The translations under genes and the position numbers were made by a program. Below the pieces are notes generated by a model. That model saw only the letters and a program-made list of their open reading frames with translations, did no database searches and was not told the origin of the DNA. From the NCBI RefSeq assembly GCF_900182665.1, contig NZ_FXTL01000014.1, positions 1 to 64,000 on the forward strand: DNA of 64,000 nt, given 5' to 3'. Origin of the DNA: Propioniciclava tarda. Its GTDB lineage: Bacteria > Actinomycetota > Actinomycetes > Propionibacteriales > Propionibacteriaceae. Positions 57,301-64,000 of the stretch are shown here, in pieces. How positions within the stretch are numbered: position 1 is the first letter of the stretch; the number at the start of each line of letters is the position of its first letter.

Positions 57301-58953
57301 TCAGCCCAGCAGCGCCTGCGACAACTGCCGTCGATTGGAGCGGTCGAGTTTCACGATCACGACGTCCACCCCCTTGATCGGACGCCCCAGCGCGACGGCC
57401 AGGTCGGCGTCCGTCTCGACGATCGTCACCGGCACGCCGTAGGACGCCGCCAGCACGGCCAGGTCGACCCCAGACGGCGTCGCGAAGGCACGCTCGAAGA
57501 CGCCGGCGAAGCGGTCCTCGCCGTACTCGAGCGTCGCGAAGATCGAGCCACCGGAGTCGTCGCCGACGACGAGGCGCAGGTCCGGACGCGGCTCCCCCGG
57601 GCCGATCGCCAGCCCGTTCGAGTCGTGCAGGAACGTCAGGTCGCCCATCAGCGCCAGCGCCGGACCACCCAGAGCCAGCGCTACGCCCACGGCCGTCGAG
57701 ACGGTGCCGTCGATGCCCGCGAGGCCGCGGTTGGCGTACACGGTGGGCGGACGGTCGGTGATCGGCACGAGGTCGGCGTCCCGGATCAGCTGGGACGCAC
57801 CGAGCACCAGCGGGCGTCCGGAACAGGCGTCCCAGACCGCGCGGGCCAGCGACCAGCCGGTCAGGCCGGCGTCCGCGAGAACGCCGTCGACGCGTTCGGA
57901 CGCCGCCGCGTCGGCGTCCTGCCAGGCGGCCAGCCAGCCGGGATCGCCGGTGTCGAGGCGGAGGGCAGGCGTGACCAACCGCACCCGATGGCCCGGGTCG
58001 GGCCAGTCAGCATCGTCGGACGCGACGGCGATCACCTCGACGTCCGGACGCGACAGCAGCCGCGTCACCGGGCGCGACAAGGTCGGATGGCCAAAGACCA
58101 GCACACGTTCGACCTGATCGGCCAGCGGGGTGGTCAGCACGAGGCGTCCGCAGCGCAGGGCGCCTGCGGTGCGAGCGTTGGACGATGGTTCCGCGATCAG
58201 TGGCACACCCGCGGACGCTGCGAGCGCGGCTGCGGCGGCGCCCGAGGCGTCCCGCTCGTCGCCGGCGATGATGACGGTTCGGGGGCCGACCAGGAGCTCC
58301 GTCGCTGGCGCCTCGGCCAAGCCCGCACGGTGTCGCTGCAGAGGCCCCGCGGTCGCGATCAGGTGAGCGAGGGACCCTTCGACAGGCTCCGGGACCGTGG
58401 TCGCCCGATCTGCGAGTTCAGGGACCGCAGGCGAGTCGACGAGCGGCACATCCAGTTCGACATTCAGATGCACCGGACCCGTCGCCGCCAGGACGCACGC
58501 CTTCGCGGTCTGCGCCGCCCAGGTGTCGGGGTGCGCGGCGGACGTCACGCGGGCCGTGTACCGGACGAAGCCGTCGAAGATGCCGATCTGTTCGGTGGTC
58601 TGGTTCGCGCCGAAGCCGACGAGCGCGGCGGGCCGGTCCGCCGAGACGACGACCACCCCCACCCCGGAATGCGAGGCCTCCATCACAGCGGGCAGCAGGT
58701 TGCCGACGGCCGTCCCCGAGGTGGTCACGACCGCGACCGGCAGCCCGGACGCCTTCGCCAGCCCCAAAGCCAGGAACCCCGCCGACCGCTCGTCGGTGCG
58801 CACATGCAGGCGGAGTACACCGAGGGCGTCGGCCTCGACTGCCGCCAACGCGAGCGGCGCGGACCTCGATCCGGGGCACAGCACCAGCTCGCGGACGCCC
58901 TGCGCCACCAGCTGCGCGACCAGGACCCGCGCGCAGGCGGCGCTCGAACTCAC
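57301..58953 (-). CDS. menD: SEPHCHC synthase (menaquinone MenD)
   Basis: 550 residues from GTG 58953, overlapping the menC stop (GTGA). A thiamine-diphosphate enzyme that joins 2-oxoglutarate and isochorismate. LCPGSRSAPLALA, RTDERSAGFLALGLAK (catalytic E55, as in E. coli), VVTTSGTAVGNLLPAVMEA and ALMGDLTFLHDSNGL (cofactor Asp and Asn) are present. Residues 187-194 read VPEPVEGS, the in-frame translation of a TTCGACAAGCTCAG-type repeat at the inter-domain linker. Alternative start GTG 58956. Confidence 0.94.
   Translation of the reverse strand: MSSSAACARVLVAQLVAQGVRELVLCPGSRSAPLALAAVEADALGVLRLHVRTDERSAGFLALGLAKASGLPVAVVTTSGTAVGNLLPAVMEASHSGVGVVVVSADRPAALVGFGANQTTEQIGIFDGFVRYTARVTSAAHPDTWAAQTAKACVLAATGPVHLNVELDVPLVDSPAVPELADRATTVPEPVEGSLAHLIATAGPLQRHRAGLAEAPATELLVGPRTVIIAGDERDASGAAAAALAASAGVPLIAEPSSNARTAGALRCGRLVLTTPLADQVERVLVFGHPTLSRPVTRLLSRPDVEVIAVASDDADWPDPGHRVRLVTPALRLDTGDPGWLAAWQDADAAASERVDGVLADAGLTGWSLARAVWDACSGRPLVLGASQLIRDADLVPITDRPPTVYANRGLAGIDGTVSTAVGVALALGGPALALMGDLTFLHDSNGLAIGPGEPRPDLRLVVGDDSGGSIFATLEYGEDRFAGVFERAFATPSGVDLAVLAASYGVPVTIVETDADLAVALGRPIKGVDVVIVKLDRSNRRQLSQALLG
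58371..58426. repeat. dispersed repeat inserted in frame within menD
   Basis: GGGACCCTTCGACAGGCTCCGGGACC-type sequence (58371-58396; only the flanks and core are quoted elsewhere) with a second degenerate copy ending CAGGGACC at ~58426. It keeps the menD frame and encodes part of a linker between the first two domains. Confidence 0.7.
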
Positions 58954-59906
58954 CACGGACGGTCCTCCATCGTCAGCCAGCGCCGGCGCCACTCGTCGGC
59001 GGCCAGCGGCCCGGCGTCCCATGCTGCCACGTCGCGTACCTCGACGGAACGGACGCCGATCGCCCCGTCCACGGCAACCAACGGGTCAAGCGCCACGTCG
59101 GCGTCCAACAAGCTGACGGTGTTGAGCCCGCAGGCGTACGGCAGCTCTGGCAGGGCCGCCGCGAGCGAGACGCCGGCCGCGATGCCGACCGACGTCTCGA
59201 GCGCGGACGACACCACGACGGGCATCCCGAGCCGCTCGGCCAGCTCCAGACAAGCCCGGACGCCGCCCAGCGGCTGCACCTTCAAGACGGCGACGTCCGC
59301 GGCCTCGAGCGCCGCCACCCGCTCGGGATCGCCGGAGCGCCGGATCGACTCGTCCGCTGCGATGGGCACCTCGACGCCGGCCCTCGCCAGGGCCAGCCGC
59401 AGCTCGCGCAGCTCCTCGACGCTCCGGCACGGCTGCTCGGCGTACTCCAGCCCGTACCGGGCCAGCGACCGGAGCCGCCGCAGCGCCTCAGCCACCGTCC
59501 ACGCTCCGTTCGCGTCGATGCGCACCCGCCCGGACGCCCCCAGCGCGTCCCGGACCGCCTCGACGCGGGCCTCGTCCTCGGCGGCGCTTTGGCCGGGCTC
59601 GGCGACCTTGATCTTCGCCGTTGAGCAGCCGGACGCCGCGGCGCGCGCGTGGGCGTCCCAAGGGCTCACCGCAGGAATCGTGACGTTCACCGGCACCGAC
59701 GAGCGCACCGCAGCCGGCCAGCCCTCCACCGCGGCCTCGCGCGCGCAGCGCCACCACGGGTCAATCTCGGGCGTCACGTACTCGGCAAACGGGCTCCACT
59801 CCCCCCAGCCAGCCGGACCCTGCACCAGCACCCCGCGCCGCCGGGTGATCCCGCGAAACCGGACCCGCATCGGCAGGTCGAAGGGCACCAGCACCGGCGC
59901 GGTCAT
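58950..59906 (-). CDS. menC: o-succinylbenzoate synthase
   Basis: 318 residues from ATG 59906, enolase superfamily. It dehydrates SHCHC to o-succinylbenzoate. Catalytic features: AKIKVAEPG (KxK), VRIDANGAW and LEYAEQP (metal ligands), VPIAADES, and VLKVQPLGG (second Lys). VVVSSALETSVGIAAG is typical. 4-nt overlaps with menA and menD. Confidence 0.94.
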   Translation of the reverse strand: MTAPVLVPFDLPMRVRFRGITRRRGVLVQGPAGWGEWSPFAEYVTPEIDPWWRCAREAAVEGWPAAVRSSVPVNVTIPAVSPWDAHARAAASGCSTAKIKVAEPGQSAAEDEARVEAVRDALGASGRVRIDANGAWTVAEALRRLRSLARYGLEYAEQPCRSVEELRELRLALARAGVEVPIAADESIRRSGDPERVAALEAADVAVLKVQPLGGVRACLELAERLGMPVVVSSALETSVGIAAGVSLAAALPELPYACGLNTVSLLDADVALDPLVAVDGAIGVRSVEVRDVAAWDAGPLAADEWRRRWLTMEDRPW

Positions 59907-60787
59907 CGGCCGAACCAGGACCCCACGAACAGCAGGACCCCGGCCAGCAGCTGCGCCAGCCCCGTCCATTTCAGGACGGGGATCAGGGCCAAACCGACCG
60001 CCCCGCCGAGCACTGTCCGCACCGGACCACTCAGCAGCGCCCACGCCGCCAGGGCGAAGATCGCCTCGGGCGAGGTCAGCAGCGCAGTCACCAGGAGCGC
60101 GCCCATCGAGACCAAGACCAGGCCGAGATAGAGCCCTCGCGTCCCGTCGGCGCCGAGGCGGACGGCCAGGGTCCGCTTGCCGGACGCGACATCGCCGTCA
60201 ATGTCGCGGAGGTTGTTGACCACCAAGATCGCGCAGGCCAGCGCCCCCATCGACACGCCCGCCCACACCGAGCTCGGCGGCACCCGCAGCAGTTGGACGT
60301 ACGTCGTCCCGCACGTGGCCACCAGCCCGAAGAACACGAAAACGAAGACCTCGCCGAGCCCCAGGTAGCCGTACGGACGGCTCCCGCCCGTGTAGAACCA
60401 GGCCGCCACGATGCAGGCCGCGCCGACGGCGATCAGCCACCAGGCGCCCGTCAGCACCACCAGCCCCAGGCCCGCTGCGGCGGCCACCGCGAAGCAGCCG
60501 AAGGCGGCCGCCCGGACCTGCCCCGGCGTCGCGGCACCCGAGCCCACCAGCCGCTTCGGACCGACCCGCTTCTCGGCCGAGTCGGTGCCCCGGACGCCGT
60601 CGGAGTAGTCGTTCGCGTAGTTCACCCCGACCTGCAGGGCGAGCGCCACGAGCAGCGCAAGCAGGGCGCGTCCGGCGTCGAATCCACCCAGGTCGACGGC
60701 GACGGCCGATCCGGCCAGCACCGGGGCGACCGCGGCCGGCAGGGTGCGCAGGCGGGCTCCCTCAAGCCATTCCGCTGCGGTGGCCAC
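59903..60787 (-). CDS. menA: 1,4-dihydroxy-2-naphthoate polyprenyltransferase
   Basis: 294 residues (GTG start), about eight to nine spans. Attaches the prenyl tail to DHNA in the membrane. The two prenyl-diphosphate-binding Asp motifs are NYANDYSDGVRGTD (~55-68) and NNLRDIDGDVASGKRTLAVRLG (~190-211). 3 bp after menE, 4-nt overlap with menC. Confidence 0.95.
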   Translation of the reverse strand: MATAAEWLEGARLRTLPAAVAPVLAGSAVAVDLGGFDAGRALLALLVALALQVGVNYANDYSDGVRGTDSAEKRVGPKRLVGSGAATPGQVRAAAFGCFAVAAAAGLGLVVLTGAWWLIAVGAACIVAAWFYTGGSRPYGYLGLGEVFVFVFFGLVATCGTTYVQLLRVPPSSVWAGVSMGALACAILVVNNLRDIDGDVASGKRTLAVRLGADGTRGLYLGLVLVSMGALLVTALLTSPEAIFALAAWALLSGPVRTVLGGAVGLALIPVLKWTGLAQLLAGVLLFVGSWFGR

Positions 60788-60790
60788 CGG

Positions 60791-61957
60791 CTACCTCCAG
60801 GTCGTGATGATGCGTTGCCGGTCGATCTTTCCATTGGCCGTGCGTGGCAGCGAATCGACCCGCCGGACCTCCCACGGCAGCGCCTCGCGGCCCAGCCGCG
60901 CGGCGAGCCGGGTCCGCACCTCGTCGGTCGTCAGCTCGGACGCCGTGACGGCGACCACCTTCGTGCCCCAGTGGGCGTCCGGGACGCCGGCCAGCACGAT
61001 CCCGCCCGCCTCCGGCGTCCCGAGCACCGCGTCCGCGACGGCCTGCGCGGCGGCGAGGTCGACGTTCACTCCCCCCGAGATCACCACGTCGTCGACCCGC
61101 CCCAGGATGCGGAGGCGACCGTCGGCGTCCAGCTGCCCGCGGTCGGACGTGAGGAACCGGCCCCCAGCCAGGGCCGCGGCGCTGGCGTCCGGGTCGAGGC
61201 GGTAGCCCGAGAACAGCATCGGGCCGCCAATCAGGACCCGGCCCACCGGGCTCTCCTGGGCCGACCGCGACGTGTGCGGGTCGAGCGGCGAGGGTCCGGG
61301 CAATTCGGCCCCGAGATCACCTCCACCACCCGCAAACGTCGCGATGTCGATCGAAACCCCCGGCAGGGGCACGCCGTCGTAAACACAGCCCCCGCAGGTC
61401 TCGCTCATGCCGTAGGTCGCGACGATCGTGATGCCGGACGCCTCCGCGCGGCCCCGCAGCTCGGGCGCGATCGCCGCGCCGCCGAGCAGCACAGCGTCGA
61501 AGGCGGCCAGCCGATCGACCAGCCCCGGATCGTCCAGCGCCCGGTGCAGCTGGGTGGGCACGAGCGACAGGTAGTTCCGCTGGACGCCCGCCAGCAGGTC
61601 GCTCAGGTCGGACGCCACGAACACCGGCTCGGTGCCCGCGAAATGCGCCCGGACCAGGGTCATCACGCCAGCCACATACGTGGTGGGCAGCGCGCAGTGC
61701 CAGGTACCGGGCCCGCCGAGCCGCTCGTGCGTGGCGGACGCCGACGCCGCCAGCGCCGCTCGCGACAGGACCACGCCCTTGGGGCGTCCGGTCGACCCCG
61801 ACGTGGCGACGATCAGGGCGGCATCCGGCTCGGCCACCGGCACGTCCGGACGCAACATCGCCACCGTCGCCGCGTCCGCCGCGGGAGCGACGACCGAGCC
61901 GCCGGCGAGGGCGTCCGACAGCGGACCCCACAGCCCACCGGGTTCGACGACCGTCAT
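60791..61957 (-). CDS. menE: o-succinylbenzoate-CoA ligase
   Basis: 388 residues from ATG 61957 (a TTG at 61969 is possible). ANL-family enzyme that makes OSB-CoA. P-loop ALIVATSGSTGRPKGVVLS (~48-66), ATYGMSETCGGCVYDG (adenylate site), SDRGQLDADGRLRILGRVDDVVISGG and the catalytic Lys in RTANGKIDRQ. The protein is shorter than usual at the N-terminus, as in other actinobacterial MenE. First gene of the menE-A-C-D operon. Confidence 0.94.
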   Translation of the reverse strand: MTVVEPGGLWGPLSDALAGGSVVAPAADAATVAMLRPDVPVAEPDAALIVATSGSTGRPKGVVLSRAALAASASATHERLGGPGTWHCALPTTYVAGVMTLVRAHFAGTEPVFVASDLSDLLAGVQRNYLSLVPTQLHRALDDPGLVDRLAAFDAVLLGGAAIAPELRGRAEASGITIVATYGMSETCGGCVYDGVPLPGVSIDIATFAGGGGDLGAELPGPSPLDPHTSRSAQESPVGRVLIGGPMLFSGYRLDPDASAAALAGGRFLTSDRGQLDADGRLRILGRVDDVVISGGVNVDLAAAQAVADAVLGTPEAGGIVLAGVPDAHWGTKVVAVTASELTTDEVRTRLAARLGREALPWEVRRVDSLPRTANGKIDRQRIITTWR

Positions 61958-62048
61958 GCGCACGGGCAAAGACTAGGCCCCGACGAGCGTAGGGTGGACG
62001 GGCACGCTCGCCGTTGGCGGGCGGGTTAGCGAAGGTGGTGACGGGTCG

Positions 62049-63332
62049 ATGGCGCGGATGTTCGCCTCGCTCTCGGTGCCCAACTACCGCCGCTACTTCT
62101 CGGGCGTGCTGGCGTCCAACATCGGGTCCTGGATGTCGCGGACGGCGGCGAGCTGGCTGGTCCTGGTCGAGCTGACGCCCGGTGACATGTCGGCCATCGG
62201 CCTCTTGACCGGCCTGATGTTCCTGCCCGCGCTCCTGCTCTCGCCGTACGCCGGGACCCTCGCCGACCGCATCCCGAAGCGGCGGCTGATGATCGGCGCG
62301 CAGTGCGTGATGCTCGTCGACTCGGCGCTGCTCGGGGTGCTGATCATCACCGGCAACATCCAGCTCTGGCAGGTCTTCGTCATCACGTTCATCGACGGCT
62401 GCGCCGGCGCCGTGGACGCCCCCGCGCGCCAGGCCTTCGTCAGCGAGCTCGTGCCCAAGGACCTGCTGTCGAACGCGATCGGCCTCAACTCCGCCAACTT
62501 CAACGCGGCCCGCCTGTTCGGACCGGGCATCGCCGGCCTTCTGATCGCCCTCATCGGCACCGGGCCGGTCTTCCTGGTGAACACCTCGACCTTCGTCGTC
62601 CTGCTGTGGGCGACCATCAGTCTGGACGCCTCCGCGCTGTTGGTCTCGGACGCTCCACCCCGCGGCAAGGGCGGCCTGAAGGATGCGCTGCGGTACGTGC
62701 GGAGGCGTCCGGACCTGATGCTGCTGCTCTTCGTCGGCTTCATGATGGGCAACTTCGCCTTCAACTTCGCGATCTCGAACCCGTCGATGGCCAAGATCGA
62801 GTTCGGCAAGGGCCCGCCCGAGTTCGGAATGCTGGGGTCGTTGATGGGCGTCGGCGCGCTCGGGGCGGCGCTGCTGTCGGCGGCCCGCAAGCGGCCTCGG
62901 CTGCGCTACATCCTCGTGGCGATGCTCGGGTTCGCCCTGTTCCAGGCAGCGTCCGGGGCGGCGCCCGAGTTCTGGATGTTCGCCGCGTTGCAGGTGCCGA
63001 TCGGCTTATGCGCGATCACCGCCGTCGTGACGGCCAACACGCTGCTGCAGACGTCGGTGGCGGGAGCCGTCCGGGGCCGGGTGATGGCGCTGTGGATGGT
63101 GTTCCTGCTGGGCGGCGCGCCCGTGATCAGCCCGCTCGTCGGCTGGGTCGGCACCGCCTTCGGACCCCGGGCGACCGTCTATTTCGGGGCCGTCGCGATC
63201 GCGCTCACGTTCGCCGGGGTGCTCGGCTACTTGATGGCCCACGACCGCGCACGGCTACGGCTGCAGTGGAGCGCGACGCGTCCGATCGTCGTCTACTACG
63301 CCCCCGGCGATGCCCAGGTCGACCGGGCCTGA
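62049..63332 (+). CDS. MFS transporter (EntS/MFS_3 type)
   Basis: 427 residues, 12 spans. PNYRRYFSGVLASNIGSWMSRTAASWLVL (span 1), GTLADRIPKRRLMIG (loop 2/3 motif), GAVDAPARQAFVSELVPKDLLSNAIGLNSANFNAARLFGPGIAGLLI are typical of this exporter subgroup. The substrate cannot be told from sequence. Intact, unlike the split MFS gene at 11-18 kb. GTGACGGGTCG before the ATG is a weak ribosome-binding site. Confidence 0.9.
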   Translation: MARMFASLSVPNYRRYFSGVLASNIGSWMSRTAASWLVLVELTPGDMSAIGLLTGLMFLPALLLSPYAGTLADRIPKRRLMIGAQCVMLVDSALLGVLIITGNIQLWQVFVITFIDGCAGAVDAPARQAFVSELVPKDLLSNAIGLNSANFNAARLFGPGIAGLLIALIGTGPVFLVNTSTFVVLLWATISLDASALLVSDAPPRGKGGLKDALRYVRRRPDLMLLLFVGFMMGNFAFNFAISNPSMAKIEFGKGPPEFGMLGSLMGVGALGAALLSAARKRPRLRYILVAMLGFALFQAASGAAPEFWMFAALQVPIGLCAITAVVTANTLLQTSVAGAVRGRVMALWMVFLLGGAPVISPLVGWVGTAFGPRATVYFGAVAIALTFAGVLGYLMAHDRARLRLQWSATRPIVVYYAPGDAQVDRA

Positions 63333-63358
63333 CGTCGAGGCGGTCAGGAAGCACCGAA

Positions 63359-63420
63359 ACTCGCTGGCTGAGCTTGTCGAAGTCCGCCTGCACCAGGGCT
63401 TCGACAGGTTCCGCCGACGA
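63359..63420. repeat. dispersed TTCGACAAGCTCAG repeat, facing copies
   Basis: GGCTGAGCTTGTCGAAG (inverted, 63365-63381) and GGGCTTCGACAGGTTCCGCC (~63396-63415) form a facing pair after the convergent MFS gene and before the response-regulator stop. Could act as a terminator. Confidence 0.75.
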
Positions 63421-63443
63421 ATGACCCCGTTGCTCGGGTCGTC

Positions 63444-64000
63444 TTAACGCAGCGGCTCGACCGGCGGGACGATGCCGTCCTCGATAGCCCGGCGGAACAG
63501 CTCGAGTTTGGACGTCGCCGGCCGCGCAACGTGGGTGTACTTGGCCCGGATGCGCTTGAGGTACTCCTTGACGGAGTTCTCGGTGATGAAGAGCGTCCGC
63601 GCGACCTCGGGGATCTCGAGCCCCGCGGCGTACAGGCTCAGCACCTCGCGCTCGCGCGCCCCGAGCGCTGCCGCCACGTACTCGGAGTCGCCCTCGATCG
63701 CGGCCAGGATCTCCTGAGAGATCACCTGCTGCCCATCTGCCACCGCGACGATGGCCTCGATGGTCGCGGCGATCGGCTCGGCCTTGCGGCAGACGCCGTG
63801 CGCACCGCCGGCCAGCGCCCGGCGCAGCAGGCGGGTGTTGTCGGCGATGGAGTAGACCACGACCTGGTAGCCCCGCCCCTCCAGCGTCTCGACGTTGGCC
63901 TGGGGATCGGAGTCGTCGGCGAGCCGCAGGTCCAGCAGCACGACCTCGGCGTCCGACCTCAGGTGGAGAAATTCGTCGACCGTGGACGCCGCGCCGACCA
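63444..64000 (-). CDS. LuxR-family response regulator, 5' end beyond the window
   Basis: At least 185 residues; the frame is open to base 64000, so the N-terminus is missing. Receiver part has VVLLDLRLADDSDP (phospho-acceptor Asp), VVVYSIAD (switch Ser) and GVCRKAEP (conserved Lys). C-terminal helix-turn-helix GAREREVLSLYAAGLEIPEVARTLFITENSVKEYLKRIRAKY is LuxR/NarL type. It should be the output of a two-component system whose kinase lies outside the window or elsewhere. Confidence 0.9.
   Translation of the reverse strand, partial: VGAASTVDEFLHLRSDAEVVLLDLRLADDSDPQANVETLEGRGYQVVVYSIADNTRLLRRALAGGAHGVCRKAEPIAATIEAIVAVADGQQVISQEILAAIEGDSEYVAAALGAREREVLSLYAAGLEIPEVARTLFITENSVKEYLKRIRAKYTHVARPATSKLELFRRAIEDGIVPPVEPLR

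Noticed and set aside
57625-60219. 864-codon open frame on the plus strand
   Set aside because: Antisense to menD and menC, with no recognisable domain. Same GC-driven artefact.

Overview
The window is high-GC actinobacterial chromosome, probably from Propionibacteriales/Propionibacteriaceae. That placement is an inference from the GC content, the order tRNA-Trp-secE-nusG-rplK-rplA beside HadA/HadB-like dehydratases and murB, a mycothiol-type glycosyltransferase (MshA), menaquinone-linked complex I and frequent GTG starts. The whole host sequence is studded with the heptamer GGCGTCC/GGACGCC, at roughly 5 to 11 copies per kb in stretches counted by eye.

Layout. 1-0.8 kb: leader and promoter of an rRNA operon that runs off the left edge, preceded by degenerate repeats. 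0.8-9.5 kb: translation and transcription genes on the minus strand (rplA, rplK, nusG, secE, tRNA-Trp, murB, two MaoC-fold dehydratases, rpmG, tRNA-Met, tRNA-Thr, a DUF2207-like membrane protein, tRNA-Tyr), with mshA facing the other way. 9.5-11 kb: yajQ-family gene and xthA. 11.06-18.07 kb: a major facilitator gene cut in two by a 5.9-kb foreign island. The island carries a decayed giant DNA methylase/helicase gene, an intact IS630-type element inside it, a single-polypeptide AbiEi-AbiEii (type IV toxin-antitoxin) protein and a truncated IS256-type transposase.

18.2-31.8 kb: arginine deiminase, HIBYL-CoA hydrolase-like enzyme, MptB-like mannosyltransferase, YihY/BrkB membrane protein, a lipoprotein serpin, a frameshifted cutC, the peroxide module ahpC-ahpF-oxyR, thrC and a polyprenyl diphosphate synthase. 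31.8-48.9 kb: a complete nuoA-N operon, mostly with 4-nt overlaps, preceded by a MenJ-like reductase and followed by the polyprenyl diphosphate synthase, so quinone tail synthesis, tail reduction and quinone-using complex I are co-directional. 49.5-62 kb: menaquinone genes menF, menG, menD, menC, menA and menE, interspersed with an AAA/DUF4143 ATPase, an ABC transporter pair and a RecB-like nuclease; menB is not in the window. 62-64 kb: a second, intact MFS transporter and a LuxR-type response regulator truncated by the right edge.

Besides the island, points of interest are the overrepresented heptamer and its depletion in the island, a dispersed TTCGACAAGCTCAG repeat family (one copy lies in frame inside menD), several short tandem arrays at gene starts, an OxyR lacking the second redox cysteine, and a 110-bp 3'-end overlap between the YihY and serpin genes. 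All calls come from reading sequence only; no database search was run.
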